In this document: in pieces, positions 8,518 to 17,598 of the stretch
Numbering within the stretch: the first letter of the stretch is position 1
Layout: each line of letters starts with the position of its first letter
The notes under the pieces: model-generated
Database searches by the model: none
Seen by the model: the letters and a program-made list of their open reading frames with translations, nothing else
Told to the model about the DNA's origin: nothing
Origin: an uncultured Lachnospiraceae bacterium
GTDB lineage: Bacteria > Bacillota > Clostridia > Lachnospirales > Lachnospiraceae
Direction of reading: 5' to 3'
Assembly (NCBI GenBank): GCA_910584585.1
Contig: CAJUBP010000043.1
Location: forward strand, 1 to 41,628
Length of the DNA stretch: 41,628 bases
Program-made: the position numbers and the translations under genes

Positions 8518-9834
8518 ATGGCAGATTTTGAAAAAATCAAAAAACAGGCGCAAAGCTACAGCGCGGACATGAACGCATTTTTACGGGCAATCGTGAAAAA
8601 TCCCGGCGAAAGCTGCGACGAAAAAGCCCATATCGACACCATTGCGGCAGAGATGAAGAAAGTCGGATTCGACGAAGTGCAGATTGACCCCCAGGGAAAT
8701 GTCATCGGATACATGGGAACCGGGGACAGAATCATCGCCTATGACGCGCACATTGACACCGTAGGAATCGGCAATCTGGACAACTGGGATTTCGACCCTT
8801 ACGAAGGTTATGAAAATGAGACGGAAATCGGCGGCCGGGGCGTTTCTGACCAGTGCGGCGGCATTGTTTCTTCCGTTTACGGCGCAAAAATCATGAAGGA
8901 TTTAAACCTGATTCCGGAAGGCTGCAAAATCATGGTTGTGGGAACGGTTCAGGAGGAAGACTGCGACGGACTCTGCTGGCAGTACATTATCAATGAAGAT
9001 AAGGTGCGCCCGGAATTCGTGGTATCCACAGAACCTACCGACGGCGGCATTTACCGGGGCCAGCGGGGACGCATGGAAATCCGCGTGGATGTGAAAGGCA
9101 TTTCCTGCCACGGTTCCGCTCCGGAACGAGGCGACAACGCCATCTATAAAATGGCAGACATTCTCCAGGATATCCGGGCGTTAAATGAAAACGACGCAGA
9201 AGACGGCACCGAGATCAAGGGTCTGGTGAAAATGCTGGACGCAAAATATAACAAAGACTGGGAAGAAGCCCGTTTCTTGGGAAGAGGCACCGTTACTGTT
9301 TCCCAGATCTTCTACACCTCTCCCAGCCGCTGCGCCGTTGCCGACTCCTGCTCCATTTCTTTGGACCGCCGGATGACCTTCGGGGAAACCTGGGAAAGCT
9401 GCTTAGAAGAAATCCGCGCGCTGCCCAGCGTGAAAAAATACGGGGACGACGTGAAAGTGTCCATGTACCGCTATGACCGTCCCTCCTATACCGGATGCGT
9501 CTACGAAATCGAATGCTACTTCCCCACCTGGGCCATCCCCAAGGATCACAAGGTCACACAGGCGTTGGAAGCTGCTTATGCCGGACTCTACGGAGACAAG
9601 CGGATTGGCGCGCAGGAGACTTTGGAAATGCGGCAGGCGCGTCCTCTGACGGATAAATGGACCTTTTCCACCAACGGAGTTTCTATTATGGGACGGAACA
9701 ATATTCCCTGTATCGGTTTTGGACCGGGCGCGGAGGCACAGGCCCACGCGCCTAATGAGAAAACCTGGAAGCAGGATCTGGTGACTTGCGCGGCGGTGTA
9801 CGCGGCGCTTCCGGAGGAATACTTTAAAGGATAA
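8518..9834 (+). CDS. ygeY: YgeY-family M20 metallopeptidase-like hydrolase
   Basis: A 438-residue enzyme of the M20/ArgE/DapE family, in the YgeY subgroup often annotated as 'selenium metabolism hydrolase'. The metal-site motif AYDAHIDTVG is at about 74-83, EED with the general-base glutamate near 145, STEPTDG near 170, and the dimerisation-domain histidine HGSAPERG near 200. AAGGAGA precedes the ATG. It lies between ygeX and ygeW, so a carbon-nitrogen hydrolysis step on a ureido intermediate of purine ring opening is inferred. Sequence alone does not identify the substrate. Confidence 0.9.
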   Translation: MADFEKIKKQAQSYSADMNAFLRAIVKNPGESCDEKAHIDTIAAEMKKVGFDEVQIDPQGNVIGYMGTGDRIIAYDAHIDTVGIGNLDNWDFDPYEGYENETEIGGRGVSDQCGGIVSSVYGAKIMKDLNLIPEGCKIMVVGTVQEEDCDGLCWQYIINEDKVRPEFVVSTEPTDGGIYRGQRGRMEIRVDVKGISCHGSAPERGDNAIYKMADILQDIRALNENDAEDGTEIKGLVKMLDAKYNKDWEEARFLGRGTVTVSQIFYTSPSRCAVADSCSISLDRRMTFGETWESCLEEIRALPSVKKYGDDVKVSMYRYDRPSYTGCVYEIECYFPTWAIPKDHKVTQALEAAYAGLYGDKRIGAQETLEMRQARPLTDKWTFSTNGVSIMGRNNIPCIGFGPGAEAQAHAPNEKTWKQDLVTCAAVYAALPEEYFKG

Positions 9835-9993
9835 AGGACACATGTTTCGTTTTTGGGGACAGACGGCGGCTGCAGGCTGCCCGGCCTCACGCAAACCGGT
9901 CAACGCTGCTTTACGCTCTATAAGGACACATAAATTTCAATATTAAATATGAAGCAATTATCTAAAAATTAAATGCTGATCAGGAGGAAAATG

Positions 9994-11187
9994 ATGAAAA
10001 CATTACAGGATTATATTGATAAATTGAACAAACTGAATTTTAAGGATATGTACAACGGGGATTTCTTCCTTACCTGGGAGAAAACGGATGAGGAACTGGA
10101 AGCTGTGTTCACGGTGGCGGACGCTCTGCGGTTTATGAGGGAGAATAATATTTCCACCAAGGTATTTGAGAGCGGCCTGGGCATTTCCCTGTTCCGCGAC
10201 AATTCTACCCGCACCCGGTTCTCTTTTGCTTCGGCCTGCAATCTGCTGGGGCTTGAGGTGCAGGATTTGGATGAGGGGAAATCTCAGGTGGCCCATGGGG
10301 AAACAGTTCGGGAAACTGCGAATATGATTTCTTTTATGGCTGATGTAATCGGCATCCGGGATGATATGTACATCGGAAAGGGAAATAAATATATGCATGA
10401 GGTAGTGGACGCTGTGACCCAGGGCAACAAAGACGGCATTCTGGAGCAGAAGCCTACGCTGGTGAATCTTCAGTGCGACATCGACCATCCCACACAGGCA
10501 ATGGCGGATATGCTCCATATTATTCATGAATTCGGCGGCGTGGAAAACCTGAAAGGCAAAAAGCTGGCCATGACCTGGGCTTACTCCCCGTCCTACGGAA
10601 AGCCCCTCTCTGTTCCCCAGGGCATTATCGGCCTGATGACGCGGTTCGGCATGGACGTTGTTCTGGCCCATCCAAAAGGATATGAAATATTCCCGGAGGT
10701 GGAAGCCGTTGCCGCAAAAAACGCTGAGAAATCCGGCGGAACTTTCACCAAAACCAACAGCATGGCGGAAGCTTTTAAAGACGCTGACATTGTATATCCC
10801 AAAAGCTGGGCGCCCTTCGCCGCTATGGAAAAGCGTACGGAACTGTACGGAAACGGCGATACCGCAGGCATTCAGGCCTTGGAAAAGGAACTGCTGGCGC
10901 AGAACGCGCAGCACAAAGACTGGGCATGCACCGAAGAGCTAATGTCCGCCACCAAAGACGGTAAGGCGCTCTATATGCACTGTCTGCCTGCAGACATTTC
11001 CGGCGTAAGCTGTGAGGAAGGGGAAGTGGACGCTTCCGTATTCGACCGTTACCGGAATCCGTTATATAAGGAAGCCAGCTTCAAGCCCTACATCATTGCC
11101 GCTATGATTTTCCTTGCAAAATTCGCTGACCCTGCAGAAGTTCTCAAAAAATTAGAAGAACAGGGAGCGCCCAGAATTTTTCAGTAA
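9994..11187 (+). CDS. ygeW: YgeW knotted carbamoyltransferase
   Basis: An aspartate/ornithine carbamoyltransferase-superfamily enzyme of 397 residues, close to E. coli YgeW (396). The carbamoyl-phosphate motif STRTR is near residues 71-75, HPTQAMADM near 169-177 and HCLPADISG near 329. The first codons of the open frame (9973) lack a ribosome site. AGGAGG at 9982-9987 sits 6 bases before the ATG at 9994 (3 before an ATG at 9991). In purine breakdown it is thought to run in the catabolic direction, moving a carbamoyl group from a ureido compound to phosphate. Next door, arcC would use the carbamoyl phosphate and ygeX the diaminopropionate. A 159-bp gap separates it from ygeY. Confidence 0.92.
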   Translation: MKTLQDYIDKLNKLNFKDMYNGDFFLTWEKTDEELEAVFTVADALRFMRENNISTKVFESGLGISLFRDNSTRTRFSFASACNLLGLEVQDLDEGKSQVAHGETVRETANMISFMADVIGIRDDMYIGKGNKYMHEVVDAVTQGNKDGILEQKPTLVNLQCDIDHPTQAMADMLHIIHEFGGVENLKGKKLAMTWAYSPSYGKPLSVPQGIIGLMTRFGMDVVLAHPKGYEIFPEVEAVAAKNAEKSGGTFTKTNSMAEAFKDADIVYPKSWAPFAAMEKRTELYGNGDTAGIQALEKELLAQNAQHKDWACTEELMSATKDGKALYMHCLPADISGVSCEEGEVDASVFDRYRNPLYKEASFKPYIIAAMIFLAKFADPAEVLKKLEEQGAPRIFQ

Positions 11188-11247
11188 TGTCTTGCGGAAA
11201 CCGCTCTGAAAATATTACTGCTCCTCCTGTTTTTCTGTTAATCTCCA

Positions 11248-11276
11248 TCCTGCCGCGCCCCTATGACGCGGCAGGA
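11248..11276 (+). other. Intercistronic hairpin between ygeW and arcC
   Basis: A perfect 10-bp GC-rich stem (11248-11257 with 11267-11276) and a 9-base loop. No T-run follows, so it is more likely an mRNA-processing or stability element than a terminator. The 121-bp gap contains nothing else notable. Confidence 0.6.
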
Positions 11277-11308
11277 ACCTCCTCTTACGGAAAGGACGCT
11301 CAATTGTT

Positions 11309-12256
11309 ATGAAGAAAAAGAAAAGAATTGTGATTGCCCTGGGCGGAAACGCTCTGGGCAACACCCTCCCGGAACAGATGAAAGCTGTGAAAATTACAGC
11401 AAAAGCCATTGTAGATTTGATCGAAGAAGGCTGTGAGGTAGTGGTGGCCCACGGAAACGGCCCCCAGGTGGGCATGGTCAATAACGCCATGATCGCCCTG
11501 ACCCATGAGGACGAAAACCAGCCCAACACTCCCCTGTCCGTCTGCGTTGCCATGAGCCAGGCATATATCGGATACGACCTGCAGAACGCCCTGCGGGAAG
11601 AATTGTTAGACCGGGGCATTCCAGACCTTCCGGTGGCCACCATGATTACCCAGGTGCGGGTAGATGAAAATGATCCCGCATTCCAGGCTCCCTCCAAGCC
11701 CATCGGAAAATTTGTGTCCAAAGAACAGGCCCAAAGGATGGAAGAAAAATTCCACTATATCATGAAGGAGGATTCCGGCAGGGGCTACCGCCGTGTGGTG
11801 GCCTCCCCGAAGCCTGTTGAAATCATTGAAATCGGCACCATCCGCACCATGGTGGACTCCGGCGATCTGGTGATTGCCTGCGGCGGCGGCGGAATTCCGG
11901 TGATCCGCCAGGGAAATCACTTAAAAGGCGCAAGCGCAGTGATTGACAAAGATTTTGCAAGCTGTCTGCTGGCAAAAGAACTGGACGCGGATTTCCTGAT
12001 TATCCTCACTGCCGTGGAACAGGTGGCGCTGAACTTTGGAAAACCGAATGAAACCTGGCTGAAACAAGTATCCCCCCAGGAAGCGGAAGAATATATCAGG
12101 CAGGGACATTTTGCGCCGGGCTCCATGCTGCCGAAGGTGCAGGCGGCTATAGATTTCGCCGGCTCCAAGCCTGGGCGTAAAGCATTGATTACCCTGTTGG
12201 AGAAATCCAGAGACGCCATTCAGGGGAAAACCGGGACTATGTTCTTAAGTCCATAA
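11309..12256 (+). CDS. arcC: Carbamate kinase
   Basis: A 315-residue carbamate kinase (amino-acid-kinase fold) that transfers phosphate from carbamoyl phosphate to ADP, giving ATP, ammonia and CO2. Visible signatures are IALGGNAL near residue 10, AHGNGPQVGM near 50, and ACGGGGIPV near 195, all typical of ArcC. The ribosome site is weak (AAAGGA, about 13 bases from the ATG). As last gene of ygeX-ygeY-ygeW-arcC it is the energy-yielding step, not part of an arginine deiminase operon: no arcA or arcB is nearby. In E. coli the paralogue in this context is yqeA. Confidence 0.93.
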   Translation: MKKKKRIVIALGGNALGNTLPEQMKAVKITAKAIVDLIEEGCEVVVAHGNGPQVGMVNNAMIALTHEDENQPNTPLSVCVAMSQAYIGYDLQNALREELLDRGIPDLPVATMITQVRVDENDPAFQAPSKPIGKFVSKEQAQRMEEKFHYIMKEDSGRGYRRVVASPKPVEIIEIGTIRTMVDSGDLVIACGGGGIPVIRQGNHLKGASAVIDKDFASCLLAKELDADFLIILTAVEQVALNFGKPNETWLKQVSPQEAEEYIRQGHFAPGSMLPKVQAAIDFAGSKPGRKALITLLEKSRDAIQGKTGTMFLSP

Positions 12257-12275
12257 AGACAAAAAGGAATTATTA

Positions 12276-12304
12276 TTGACATTATCGAGCATTGGTATTA
12301 TAAT
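12276..12304 (+). promoter_or_regulatory. Consensus promoter of the acetyltransferase cassette
   Basis: A perfect TTGACA (12276-12281), 17-bp spacer, and perfect TATAAT (12299-12304). It lies 19 bases after the arcC stop and points to the leader peptide and acetyltransferase. Confidence 0.85.
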
Positions 12305-12339
12305 CATATAAAATCTGATAGAAAGCGAGGTACTTAATT

Positions 12340-12402
12340 ATGAGAAATAGCAGAACTAATATAAAATCTGAATATCTTTTGAGGACCTCGGCTTCATTAT
12401 AA
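12340..12402 (+). CDS. 20-codon leader peptide ahead of the acetyltransferase
   Basis: A small open frame encodes MRNSRTNIKSEYLLRTSASL and ends with TAA. A ribosome site (GCGAGG, 12325-12330) lies 9 bases upstream, and the consensus promoter starts transcription about 30 bases earlier. The ribosome-site segment CGAGGT (12326-12331) is complementary to ACCTCG within the last codons (12385-12390), so translation and RNA folding are likely linked. An intrinsic terminator follows 36 bases after the stop. This is the layout of ribosome-mediated attenuation known for several resistance genes. The role is inferred. Confidence 0.65.
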   Translation: MRNSRTNIKSEYLLRTSASL

Positions 12403-12437
12403 TCGTTTCTGAACAATTCCTTATTTAGAATTTCTTT

Positions 12438-12461
12438 TGCCGTGGTTTATTAGCCACGGCA
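12438..12461 (+). terminator. Intrinsic terminator / attenuator ahead of the acetyltransferase
   Basis: An 8-bp stem TGCCGTGG/CCACGGCA around an 8-base loop, followed by ATTTTATTTGC. It sits between the leader peptide and the acetyltransferase, so most transcripts would stop before the gene unless termination is prevented. Confidence 0.75.
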
Positions 12462-12555
12462 TTTTATTTGCTTTTTGACGCAGGCTTCTGTTCTTTATAG
12501 ATATTCATACAAGATCAACTTACCAATTAAGCCAGTACAATTTATGGAGGAATTT

Positions 12556-13002
12556 ATGATTAATCTTAGAAAAATTACAGAAGAAAACTTTATTGACGCA
12601 TTTAATCTAAAACTTGCGCCTGAACAAGAACGCTTTGTTTCGCATCCGATCCGCAGTCTTGCGCAGGCTTATGTCTACAGGGAGCAATGCCAGCCTTTTG
12701 GAATATACGAAGACGACACTATGGTTGGCTATGTTATGGTGATTTACGATTATGATATCCCTGAATATGATATATGGCATATGATGATTGATGAATCGAA
12801 TCAGAGACAGGGCTATGGCAGAGCTGCGTTGGATCTTGCGCTTGAATATATCAAAACGAAACCTTTTGGCTCTTCAGATCGAGTAACCTTGACCTGTAAC
12901 AAAGATAATATCCAAGCGCTGAATTTGTACAAAAGCAGAGGCTTTACAGAAACCGGATCAGTGGACGAAGATGAAATAGAGCTGTCATTGATAACGCCCT
13001 GA
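12556..13002 (+). CDS. GNAT-family N-acetyltransferase (polyamine/Blt-like)
   Basis: A 148-residue acetyl-CoA-dependent acetyltransferase. The CoA-binding motif A is RQGYGRAAL (about 84-92). The motif B region NKDNIQALNLYKSRGF is typical of GNATs. The N-terminal layout (RKITEENFIDAFNLKLAPEQ, then a GIYEDDTMVGYVM strand) recalls Bacillus spermidine acetyltransferase-like proteins. GGAGG lies 5 bases before the ATG at 12556; the frame is open further up but without a better start. It is more AT-rich than its neighbours and has its own promoter, leader and attenuator, suggesting a transferred cassette. Whether the substrate is a polyamine, a drug or a metabolite is unknown. Confidence 0.8.
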   Translation: MINLRKITEENFIDAFNLKLAPEQERFVSHPIRSLAQAYVYREQCQPFGIYEDDTMVGYVMVIYDYDIPEYDIWHMMIDESNQRQGYGRAALDLALEYIKTKPFGSSDRVTLTCNKDNIQALNLYKSRGFTETGSVDEDEIELSLITP

Positions 13003-13087
13003 CGAGCCGAAACAAGGGCAAAATTTTATTTCAACGGTCTGGGTTTTGCTAGAGCGTGTCTTGCGTCGCTTAATAATGTTCAAAAAG

Positions 13088-13897
13088 TCAAGGCAGCGCA
13101 AATATTTTTTCAAGGGTAACCAGCACTCCGTCTTCCTCATTGGAAGGGCATAGATATTTCGCCGCGTTCTTCACCTCCCGGGAGGCATTTTCCATTGCGT
13201 AGCTGTGCCCGCAGTATTTCAGCATCTCTATATCATTTCCGCCGTCGCCGAAAGCAGCGCACTGCCTGGGGGTAATCCCCCAGCGCTCTGCCAGCCGTTT
13301 CAGACCGGAAGCCTTATGACAGCCGGGCACAATCAGGTCAATGGAACCATGGCCGCTGGTTACCGGTTCAAGCTTTCCATTCAGCCTTTTTCGGAACATA
13401 TCATAATAAAAATATGTTTTTTCCTCCGGTACTGTGGGCGCGAATTTTAAAATCTGATCCGTTACCATTTTAAAATCATCGACCCACTGCAGGCGATGGT
13501 AATAGATCTTTGTTAGGTCGAAAAACTCCTGGCTCACCGACCCCCGCTGGCAGTACGCGCTGTTTGCGCCGCATAAAACATTTGATATTTCAGGATATTC
13601 CCTGCACAGATCAATTACTTCATCCACCGTTTCCTTTTCCATATCCGCCGTAAAAATAACTTCCTCCCGGTCCTTCACCAACGCGCCGTTTTCCGCCACA
13701 AAAGACAATTCTCCGCAGTCTTTTGGAAACAAATCCCTTAACTGATAATACTGATTTCCGCTGGCCGCAACAAAATTGCAGCCAACGCTTTTCATACGGG
13801 ATAAGATACGCCGAAACCGCGGCACATCGTAAGTATAATCCGAGCGGACGAAGGTGCCGTCTATGTCCGCGGCAACTAATTTTATATCACTTTCCAT
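13088..13897 (-). CDS. Cof-type HAD-family phosphatase
   Basis: A 269-residue haloacid dehalogenase superfamily hydrolase of the Cof subfamily (cytosolic sugar-phosphate or nucleotide phosphatases). Motif I DIDGT has the nucleophile D11 and acid D13; motif II is ASGN near 44; motif IV is FGDGGNDIEML near 216. The large cap domain between motifs II and III fits the Cof type. The start overlaps the last 11 bases of treC, with GGAGAGG just upstream, so it is coupled to the trehalose operon. It may act on a sugar phosphate released there. No clear terminator was found after the gene. Confidence 0.85.
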   Translation of the reverse strand: MESDIKLVAADIDGTFVRSDYTYDVPRFRRILSRMKSVGCNFVAASGNQYYQLRDLFPKDCGELSFVAENGALVKDREEVIFTADMEKETVDEVIDLCREYPEISNVLCGANSAYCQRGSVSQEFFDLTKIYYHRLQWVDDFKMVTDQILKFAPTVPEEKTYFYYDMFRKRLNGKLEPVTSGHGSIDLIVPGCHKASGLKRLAERWGITPRQCAAFGDGGNDIEMLKYCGHSYAMENASREVKNAAKYLCPSNEEDGVLVTLEKIFALP

Positions 13898-15563
13898 CTT
13901 TTACCTCTCCAAAAACCAGAAGTTCATATGGCTCCATCTCATACGCTCCGCCTGTCAAATGGATTTTCCTGCTTTCCTCTGAACGGGCGGCATTGTCCAG
14001 CAATACCTGACAGCCGTTCCAGGCTTCCTCTATATTCACTTTCTGCCTTTTTCCATCAAGATTACAGTACACTGCCATCCGCTGATTCCCTAACGTTCTC
14101 TGGTAAGCCAGCGCCGTGTCCGTTCCTGTCTCCAGAAAAGAGATTTCCCCTTTGGCAATCAAGGGATACTTTTTCCTCATGGCAATCAGCTTCTTGTAAA
14201 AAGCCAGAATGGATGTCTCATCTTTTTGCTGAGCCTCTGCTGTGATTTCTTCCCTGAATTCCGCGGACATGGGAATCCATGGCTCTGCATCTGAGAATCC
14301 TCCGTATTTTTCTCCATTCCACTGCATGGGCGTTCTGGCGTTATCCCGGGATCTGGCCGATAAAATCTCAAGAGCTTCTGCTTCTGTCTTCCCTTCTTCC
14401 AGCAAAATCTGATAATAATTCAGGCTTTCCACATCTCTGTACTGTTCAATAGAAGGAAAATGGGCGTTCAGCATTCCAAGCTCCTCTCCCTGATAGACAT
14501 ACGGCGTCCCCCGCATCAAATGAATCATGCCCGCCAGCATTTTCGCCGACTCTTTCCAATAGCTCTTTTCATCCCCCATCCTGCTTACAATGCGGGGCTG
14601 ATCATGGTTGCACCAAAACAGCGCGTTCCAGCCATTTCCTGTCTGCATTCCCATCTGCCATTCTATAAAAAGTTCCTTTAACTGCTTGTAATCCGCCCTC
14701 TTAAGGGCCCACTTGTCTCCGTCTTTATAATCCACTTTCAGATGGTGGAAATTAAAACACATAGAGAGCTCTTTTTCCTCCGGTGCGGAATACCGAATGC
14801 AGTGCTTTAGGGATGTGGAAGACATCTCTCCCACTGTGACAAAATCTTCAATCCCGGCGTCCCTCACCAGTTCTTTCAAATACTCATGAATATGGGGGCC
14901 GTCACTGTAAAACCTCCGGCCGTCTCCCTCAAAATCATCTTCCATCCGCTCCGGTTTGGAAACCAGATTGATCACATCAAAGCGGAAGGCCCGGATGCCC
15001 TTTTCTTTCCAAAACCGGAGGATTTCTTTTAATTCCTCCCGAACCCTGGGATTATCCCAGTTTAAATCCGCCTGAGTTACATCATACAGCCTGAGATACC
15101 ATTTTTTCAATTTGGGCACATATTCCCACGCGGAACCTCCGAATTTGGATTTCCAGTTGGTGGGCGCCTGATCCGGCATGCCCTCCTTGAAAATATAATA
15201 GTTCTGATACGCTTCTTCTCCCGCCAGGGCTTTCTGAAACCATTCATGCTCTGTGGAGGTATGGTTAAACACCATATCCAGCATAATGCCCATGCCCCGC
15301 TCCCCGCTCTTTTGGATGAGACGTTCCAAATCCTCCATCGTTCCATACCTGGGATCAATTTTCCGGTAATCCGCCACATCATATCCGTTGTCATTCTGAG
15401 GCGAAATAAAAAACGGGGTCAGCCACAGATAATCCGCACCCAGTTCCTGCAGATAATCTAACTTCTCAATTACTCCGGGGATGTCTCCAAATCCATCCCC
15501 GTTGGTATCCCGAAAAGACTTCGGATAAATCTGATATATTGTTTTATCAGTGAAATCTGTCAT
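13887..15563 (-). CDS. treC: Trehalose-6-phosphate hydrolase (GH13)
   Basis: A 558-residue GH13 alpha-glucosidase that cleaves trehalose 6-phosphate to glucose and glucose 6-phosphate in the cytosol. The N-terminus (IYQIYPKSFRDTNGDG) and DNGYDVADY are typical of the oligo-1,6-glucosidase/TreC group. The catalytic triad is D196 (FRFDV), E246 (VGEMS) and D321 (NHDQP). AGGAGG lies 6 bases before the ATG at 15563; the longer open frame to 15644 has no ribosome site. It follows treP by 81 bases and faces the divergent treR, which supports TreC over other GH13 specificities (oligo-1,6-glucosidase is the alternative). Confidence 0.87.
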   Translation of the reverse strand: MTDFTDKTIYQIYPKSFRDTNGDGFGDIPGVIEKLDYLQELGADYLWLTPFFISPQNDNGYDVADYRKIDPRYGTMEDLERLIQKSGERGMGIMLDMVFNHTSTEHEWFQKALAGEEAYQNYYIFKEGMPDQAPTNWKSKFGGSAWEYVPKLKKWYLRLYDVTQADLNWDNPRVREELKEILRFWKEKGIRAFRFDVINLVSKPERMEDDFEGDGRRFYSDGPHIHEYLKELVRDAGIEDFVTVGEMSSTSLKHCIRYSAPEEKELSMCFNFHHLKVDYKDGDKWALKRADYKQLKELFIEWQMGMQTGNGWNALFWCNHDQPRIVSRMGDEKSYWKESAKMLAGMIHLMRGTPYVYQGEELGMLNAHFPSIEQYRDVESLNYYQILLEEGKTEAEALEILSARSRDNARTPMQWNGEKYGGFSDAEPWIPMSAEFREEITAEAQQKDETSILAFYKKLIAMRKKYPLIAKGEISFLETGTDTALAYQRTLGNQRMAVYCNLDGKRQKVNIEEAWNGCQVLLDNAARSEESRKIHLTGGAYEMEPYELLVFGEVKDGK

Positions 15564-15644
15564 ATGAAACCTCCTTATTCCCTGCTGTTCCAAAACATTT
15601 CCGCTGCTGTTTTCTTTTCCCAGCGTTCTTGTGTGAAATGGCAC

Positions 15645-17485
15645 TTACTGGAATGTCACCACCGCTGTTTCCTTTTCCTTTACCGCCATTCCTGTATGGA
15701 ACTGTATATCCTCTGCGTTTCCTTCCGAGGTAATCATGCAAACCGTAACATCCGGATGGCCGGCCGCCTTGATCTTCGCCCTGTCAAACTGAATCAGCGG
15801 CGTTCCTGCGGAAACTTTCTGCCCTTCCTGCACCAGATACTGAAACCCATCCCCATTCATTCCTACGGTATCAATGCCGATGTGCAGAAGGATTTCCATG
15901 TCATTTTCCAGCTTTAACCCGCAGGCATGGCCGGACTCCGGCATCAAAACCGCAACCTCCGCGTCTGCCGGCGCGTACAATGTCTCATTTTCCGGGATAA
16001 TCGCCATGCCGTCGCCCATAATCCCTTCTGAAAACACGCCGTCCGCAACTTCCGCCAGCGGAATTGCTTTCCCGGACAGAAATGCTGTTAATTTTCCAGA
16101 ACCTGAGCCTTCTGGCCTCTTCCCGCCTATTGCGTTCTTTTCTTCCTTTTTATCTGCTCCAGAAGCCTGCAAGTCCTCTGCTTCCTTTTCATCTATCACA
16201 GAAGCCTGCGCGTTCTTTGCTTCCTTTTCACGCAATACTGAAGCAACCGCTCCGGCTGCAGCGCTCCCGCCTGTTACAGCGGCGATTTCCGCCATCGCTG
16301 CTGTCTCATTCTTTTTATCCTCCTGCAGACGTTTCTTTCCAACAACAGTCGTCAATACGAATGGTATCGCGAAAGCAATCGCCATACAAATCGCGAAAGA
16401 AGCCATATACGGAGGCTGAATGGACAAAATTCCGGGAATGCCTCCCACGCCGATGGCGTTTGCGGTAGTCCCTGTGGCCACGCAGACAATGGCTGCCGCG
16501 CCGGAACCAATCATTCCGCAGACAAAGGGAAACCCTCTCTTTAAGTTTACTCCGAAGATTGCCGGTTCTGTAACGCCCAGGTAGCAGGAAACGCAGGCCG
16601 GAATATTTACTTCCTGTGCCTCCGGATCTTTTCTCTGGAGCCAAATCATCCCAAGAACCGCGGAACTCTGGGCAATATTGGACAACGCAATCATCGGCCA
16701 CAGCATTGTTCCGCCGTAATCCGCTATCAACTGCAGGTCAATGGCATTGGACATGTGATGAAGCCCGGTAATTACCAGCGGGGCGTAAACAATTCCAAAA
16801 ATCGCGCCAAATACAATCTTAAAAGATCCCGTAATTCCAGCAAATACAACTGAGGAAATTGCCGCGCCGATTTTCCAGCCAATGGGCCCTAATACAAAAT
16901 GCGCCGCCATCACCGACAGTAACAGGCTGCAGAACGGAACCACAATCATGGAAATCACCTGGGGCGTAATCTTCCGGAAAAATTTTTCCAGATACACCAG
17001 GGTAAAGGCGGCCAGAATCGCAGGAAGCACCTGCCCCTGATATCCAATCATATTCACCTGAAAACCGCCGAAATCCCATTTTGGAATATCCGCCGCCGCT
17101 GTGCCTGCAACAGAATAAGCATTTAACAGCTGTCCGGACACCAGCGTCAGGCCCAGGACAATGCCCAGCATCTGGGTTGTGCCCATTTTCTTTGTCACCG
17201 ACCAGCAGATGCCCACCGGAAGCATATGGAACACCGCCTCGCCGATCAGCCACAGAAAACTGTCAATGCCCGCCCAGAACTGGCTGATCTCACATAAGGT
17301 CTTGGTTCCGTTTTCAAACAAATACAGACTGTCAATGCAGTTTCGGAACCCCAGAATTAATCCGCCTTTCCCGGATCCGCCAGGGCAAACCGCATTCTTG
17401 TCATGCAATGTGACACTGCCGCAATGTTCTCTTTTCCGCCTACCAGACGCAGCAACTGTTTTGCGTCCTCTGCATATTTTCCCAT
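15645..17485 (-). pseudogene. treP: Trehalose PTS EIIBCA with an internal frameshifting deletion
   Basis: The gene starts at 17485 (GGAGG 8 bases upstream) with an intact EIIB beginning: 42 residues including the phosphorylation site C27 (SHCMTRMRF). It then hits TAA at 17357-17359. A different frame picks up at GGLILGFRNCIDSLYLF, normally about 110 or more residues into TreP, and continues through EIIC (LGVTEPAIFG) and a C-terminal EIIA domain (phospho-His in LLHIGIDTV) to 15645. The end of EIIB and the first EIIC segment are missing, and the join falls at a GGCGGATTA-like sequence, consistent with deletion between short direct repeats. The 587-codon downstream frame has only a TTG start without a ribosome site. 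As read, trehalose uptake by this PTS should be lost. A sequencing error cannot explain the missing segment. Confidence 0.85.
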
Positions 17486-17514
17486 CCTTTCATCCTCCAT
17501 TTGCGCTTTAAACT

Positions 17515-17593
17515 TGTTTGAACATGTTTGTTACTTCTGTTATATCACACTTGTTTAAACATGTCAATACTGTTTTTAAAATTTGTTTAAACA
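17515..17593. promoter_or_regulatory. Three TreR-type operators with the treP promoter
   Basis: The palindrome TGTTTAAACA occurs at 17552-17561 and 17584-17593, with a one-base variant TGTTTGAACA at 17515-17524. Each sits in the longer context [C/T]TTGTTT[A/G]AACATGT. The minus-strand treP promoter is TTGACA (17562-17567), 17-bp spacer, TATAAC (17539-17544). The middle operator fills its spacer exactly, so repressor binding would block RNA polymerase. The first operator is downstream of the start point. Confidence 0.85.
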
Positions 17594-17598
17594 TGTTA

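Noticed and set aside
10003..10914. 303-codon minus-strand open frame opposite ygeW
   Set aside because: It lies wholly antisense to a well-supported gene and has no ribosome site or recognisable domain. Long antisense frames arise here from codon bias.
11309..12256. Arginine deiminase operon membership of arcC
   Set aside because: No arginine deiminase or standard ornithine carbamoyltransferase gene is adjacent. The partner is ygeW.
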